From the NCBI GenBank assembly GCA_029256485.1, contig JAQSXU010000007.1, positions 1-64,000 of the forward strand: a stretch of DNA of 64,000 nt, in the 5' to 3' direction. The first letter of the stretch is position 1, and the number at the start of each line of letters is the position of its first letter. The position numbers were made by a program, and so were the translations under genes. Below the pieces are notes generated by a model that was not told the origin of the DNA, made no database searches, and saw only the letters and a list, made by a program, of their open reading frames with translations. This document shows, one piece after another, positions 63,227 through 64,000 of this stretch. Origin of the DNA: Clostridiaceae bacterium (GTDB lineage Bacteria > Bacillota_A > Clostridia > Clostridiales > Clostridiaceae).

Positions 63227-64000
63227 CTATTTAGTTAGATCCTCTATAAACTTTGGTAATGTGAAACATGACTTATGCAATTTTTTAGTGTAATATTTAG
63301 TATTTAAATCATCTTTTGAACTTAAGTCAACTTCTTCTGGATCATATTTTTTTGACCCTACAGTGAAACTCCAAAAACCTGAAGGATATGTAGGTATTCC
63401 TGCCATAAAAAGTTTTGTAATTGGGAAGACAGCTGCAGCATCATTAAAAACTCTTTTCACAACATTTGGGAGATAAAAAGGAGTTTCGGTTTGAGCAATA
63501 AATATACCATCTTCTGTCAAACATTCAAATATTTCTTTATAAAAGCTTCCTCCAAATAGTCCTTCAGCGGCGCCAAATGGATCGGTAGAATCAACTATTA
63601 TAACATCAAATTCATTTTTATGTTGGTGAACATATTTTATTCCATCGCCTACAAATATTTCGCATCTTGCATCATCCAAAGCATAGCTTATCTCAGGCAG
63701 ATACTTTTTACACTCTGTAATAACATCTTCATCTATTTCGCATAATACAGCCTTTTCTACAGATGGATGTTTAAAAATTTCCCTGATAGCACCGCCGTCA
63801 CCGCCGCCAACAACTAGTACTTTCTTTGGATTAGGATGAGTATTTAGAGGAATATGGGTTATCATTTCATGGTAAACATATTCATCATTTATAGACGTTT
63901 GAACAATCCCATCTAGTATAAGCATTCTTCCAAATGCATATGTATCAACAATTGATAAATCCTGGAATTGAGTTTTTTTTCTAACTAGTGTTTCTTTAAT
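63227..64000 (-). CDS. speE: Spermidine synthase (5' end beyond the window)
   Basis: The frame is open to the window edge; 257 residues are visible (the internal Met at 63925 is not the true start). Visible order: [52 protein letters not shown] (decarboxylated-SAM site), CEIDEDV, and [17 protein letters not shown] (catalytic Asp). It transfers aminopropyl from decarboxylated SAM to putrescine. speD or speB neighbours, if any, lie outside. Confidence 0.93.
   Translation of the reverse strand: MKETLVRKKTQFQDLSIVDTYAFGRMLILDGIVQTSINDEYVYHEMITHIPLNTHPNPKKVLVVGGGDGGAIREIFKHPSVEKAVLCEIDEDVITECKKYLPEISYALDDARCEIFVGDGIKYVHQHKNEFDVIIVDSTDPFGAAEGLFGGSFYKEIFECLTEDGIFIAQTETPFYLPNVVKRVFNDAAAVFPITKLFMAGIPTYPSGFWSFTVGSKKYDPEEVDLSSKDDLNTKYYTKKLHKSCFTLPKFIEDLTK

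Noticed and set aside
1..64000. CRISPR array, prophage, rRNA or tRNA genes
   Set aside because: No regularly spaced direct repeats, phage gene block, rRNA segment or tRNA cloverleaf with CCA-type acceptor was noticed on either strand.

Overview
The window is AT-rich, densely coded DNA typical of a low-GC Firmicute. It most resembles a spore-forming Clostridium (Clostridiaceae). The pointers are A/T-ending codons, frequent GTG and TTG starts behind strong GGAGG-type ribosome binding sites, a Spo0E-like regulator, a glgC-glgD-glgA granulose operon, a clostridial ferritin-like peroxidase, and two sigma-54 activators each next to a sigma-54 promoter. No rRNA, tRNA, CRISPR array, phage or intact insertion sequence was seen. 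The first gene (peroxidase) and the last (speE) are cut by the window edges.

Layout. 0-11.4 kb: peroxidase tail; a Zn/Cd P1B-ATPase behind an ArsR-type operator; a sigma-54 activator followed by a sigma-54-driven 2,3-butanediol dehydrogenase; a LarA-family protein behind a consensus promoter embedded in a perfect inverted repeat; a polar amino-acid ABC importer with an aminotransferase; Spo0E and DUF350 proteins. 11.4-20 kb: a sigma-54-controlled operon with a lactose-family PTS (IIB, IIC, IIA), a small membrane protein, a LevR-like activator, a MurNAc/GlcNAc kinase, AnmK and MupG. I read it as uptake and recycling of cell-wall amino sugars. 20-28.8 kb: an ABC exporter, a phosphoesterase, a signal-peptide-less ParB-like/BMP fusion on the minus strand, then nifS-mnmA with a TIM-barrel protein and a HAD phosphatase. 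28.8-32.6 kb (minus): glycogen synthesis. 32.9-37.7 kb: addA without an adjacent addB, and an LDH-family enzyme with an unusual specificity loop. 37.8-51.1 kb: an ABC importer pair lacking an ATPase, a YhaM-type exonuclease, an M24 peptidase, an amidohydrolase, ddl next to a MocR regulator, LemA/TPM proteins and assorted enzymes.

51.1-54.6 kb is a cobalamin lower-ligand salvage block: CobC-like phosphatase, CobS, a cobalamin riboswitch with terminator, then a CblT-like ECF S component, a CblS-like alpha-ribazole kinase and a CobA/CobO adenosyltransferase. 54.7-57.3 kb (minus): zinc-type ABC transporter behind a Fur/Zur-like box, and a PdaA-like deacetylase. 57.4-59.2 kb: a stand-alone adenine methyltransferase that strongly resembles C. 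difficile CamA. 59.3-62.5 kb: a maltose-type importer (binding protein and two permeases) behind a LacI-type operator. 62.6-64 kb: a GNAT acetyltransferase and speE.

Strongest leads: the sigma-54 cell-wall sugar operon; the CamA-like methyltransferase; the cytoplasmic ParB-like/BMP fusion; and a dispersed intergenic repeat (47137-47199 and 63139-63200, opposite orientations) whose two copies keep their hairpins through compensatory changes. All family assignments come from reading motifs, without database searches.
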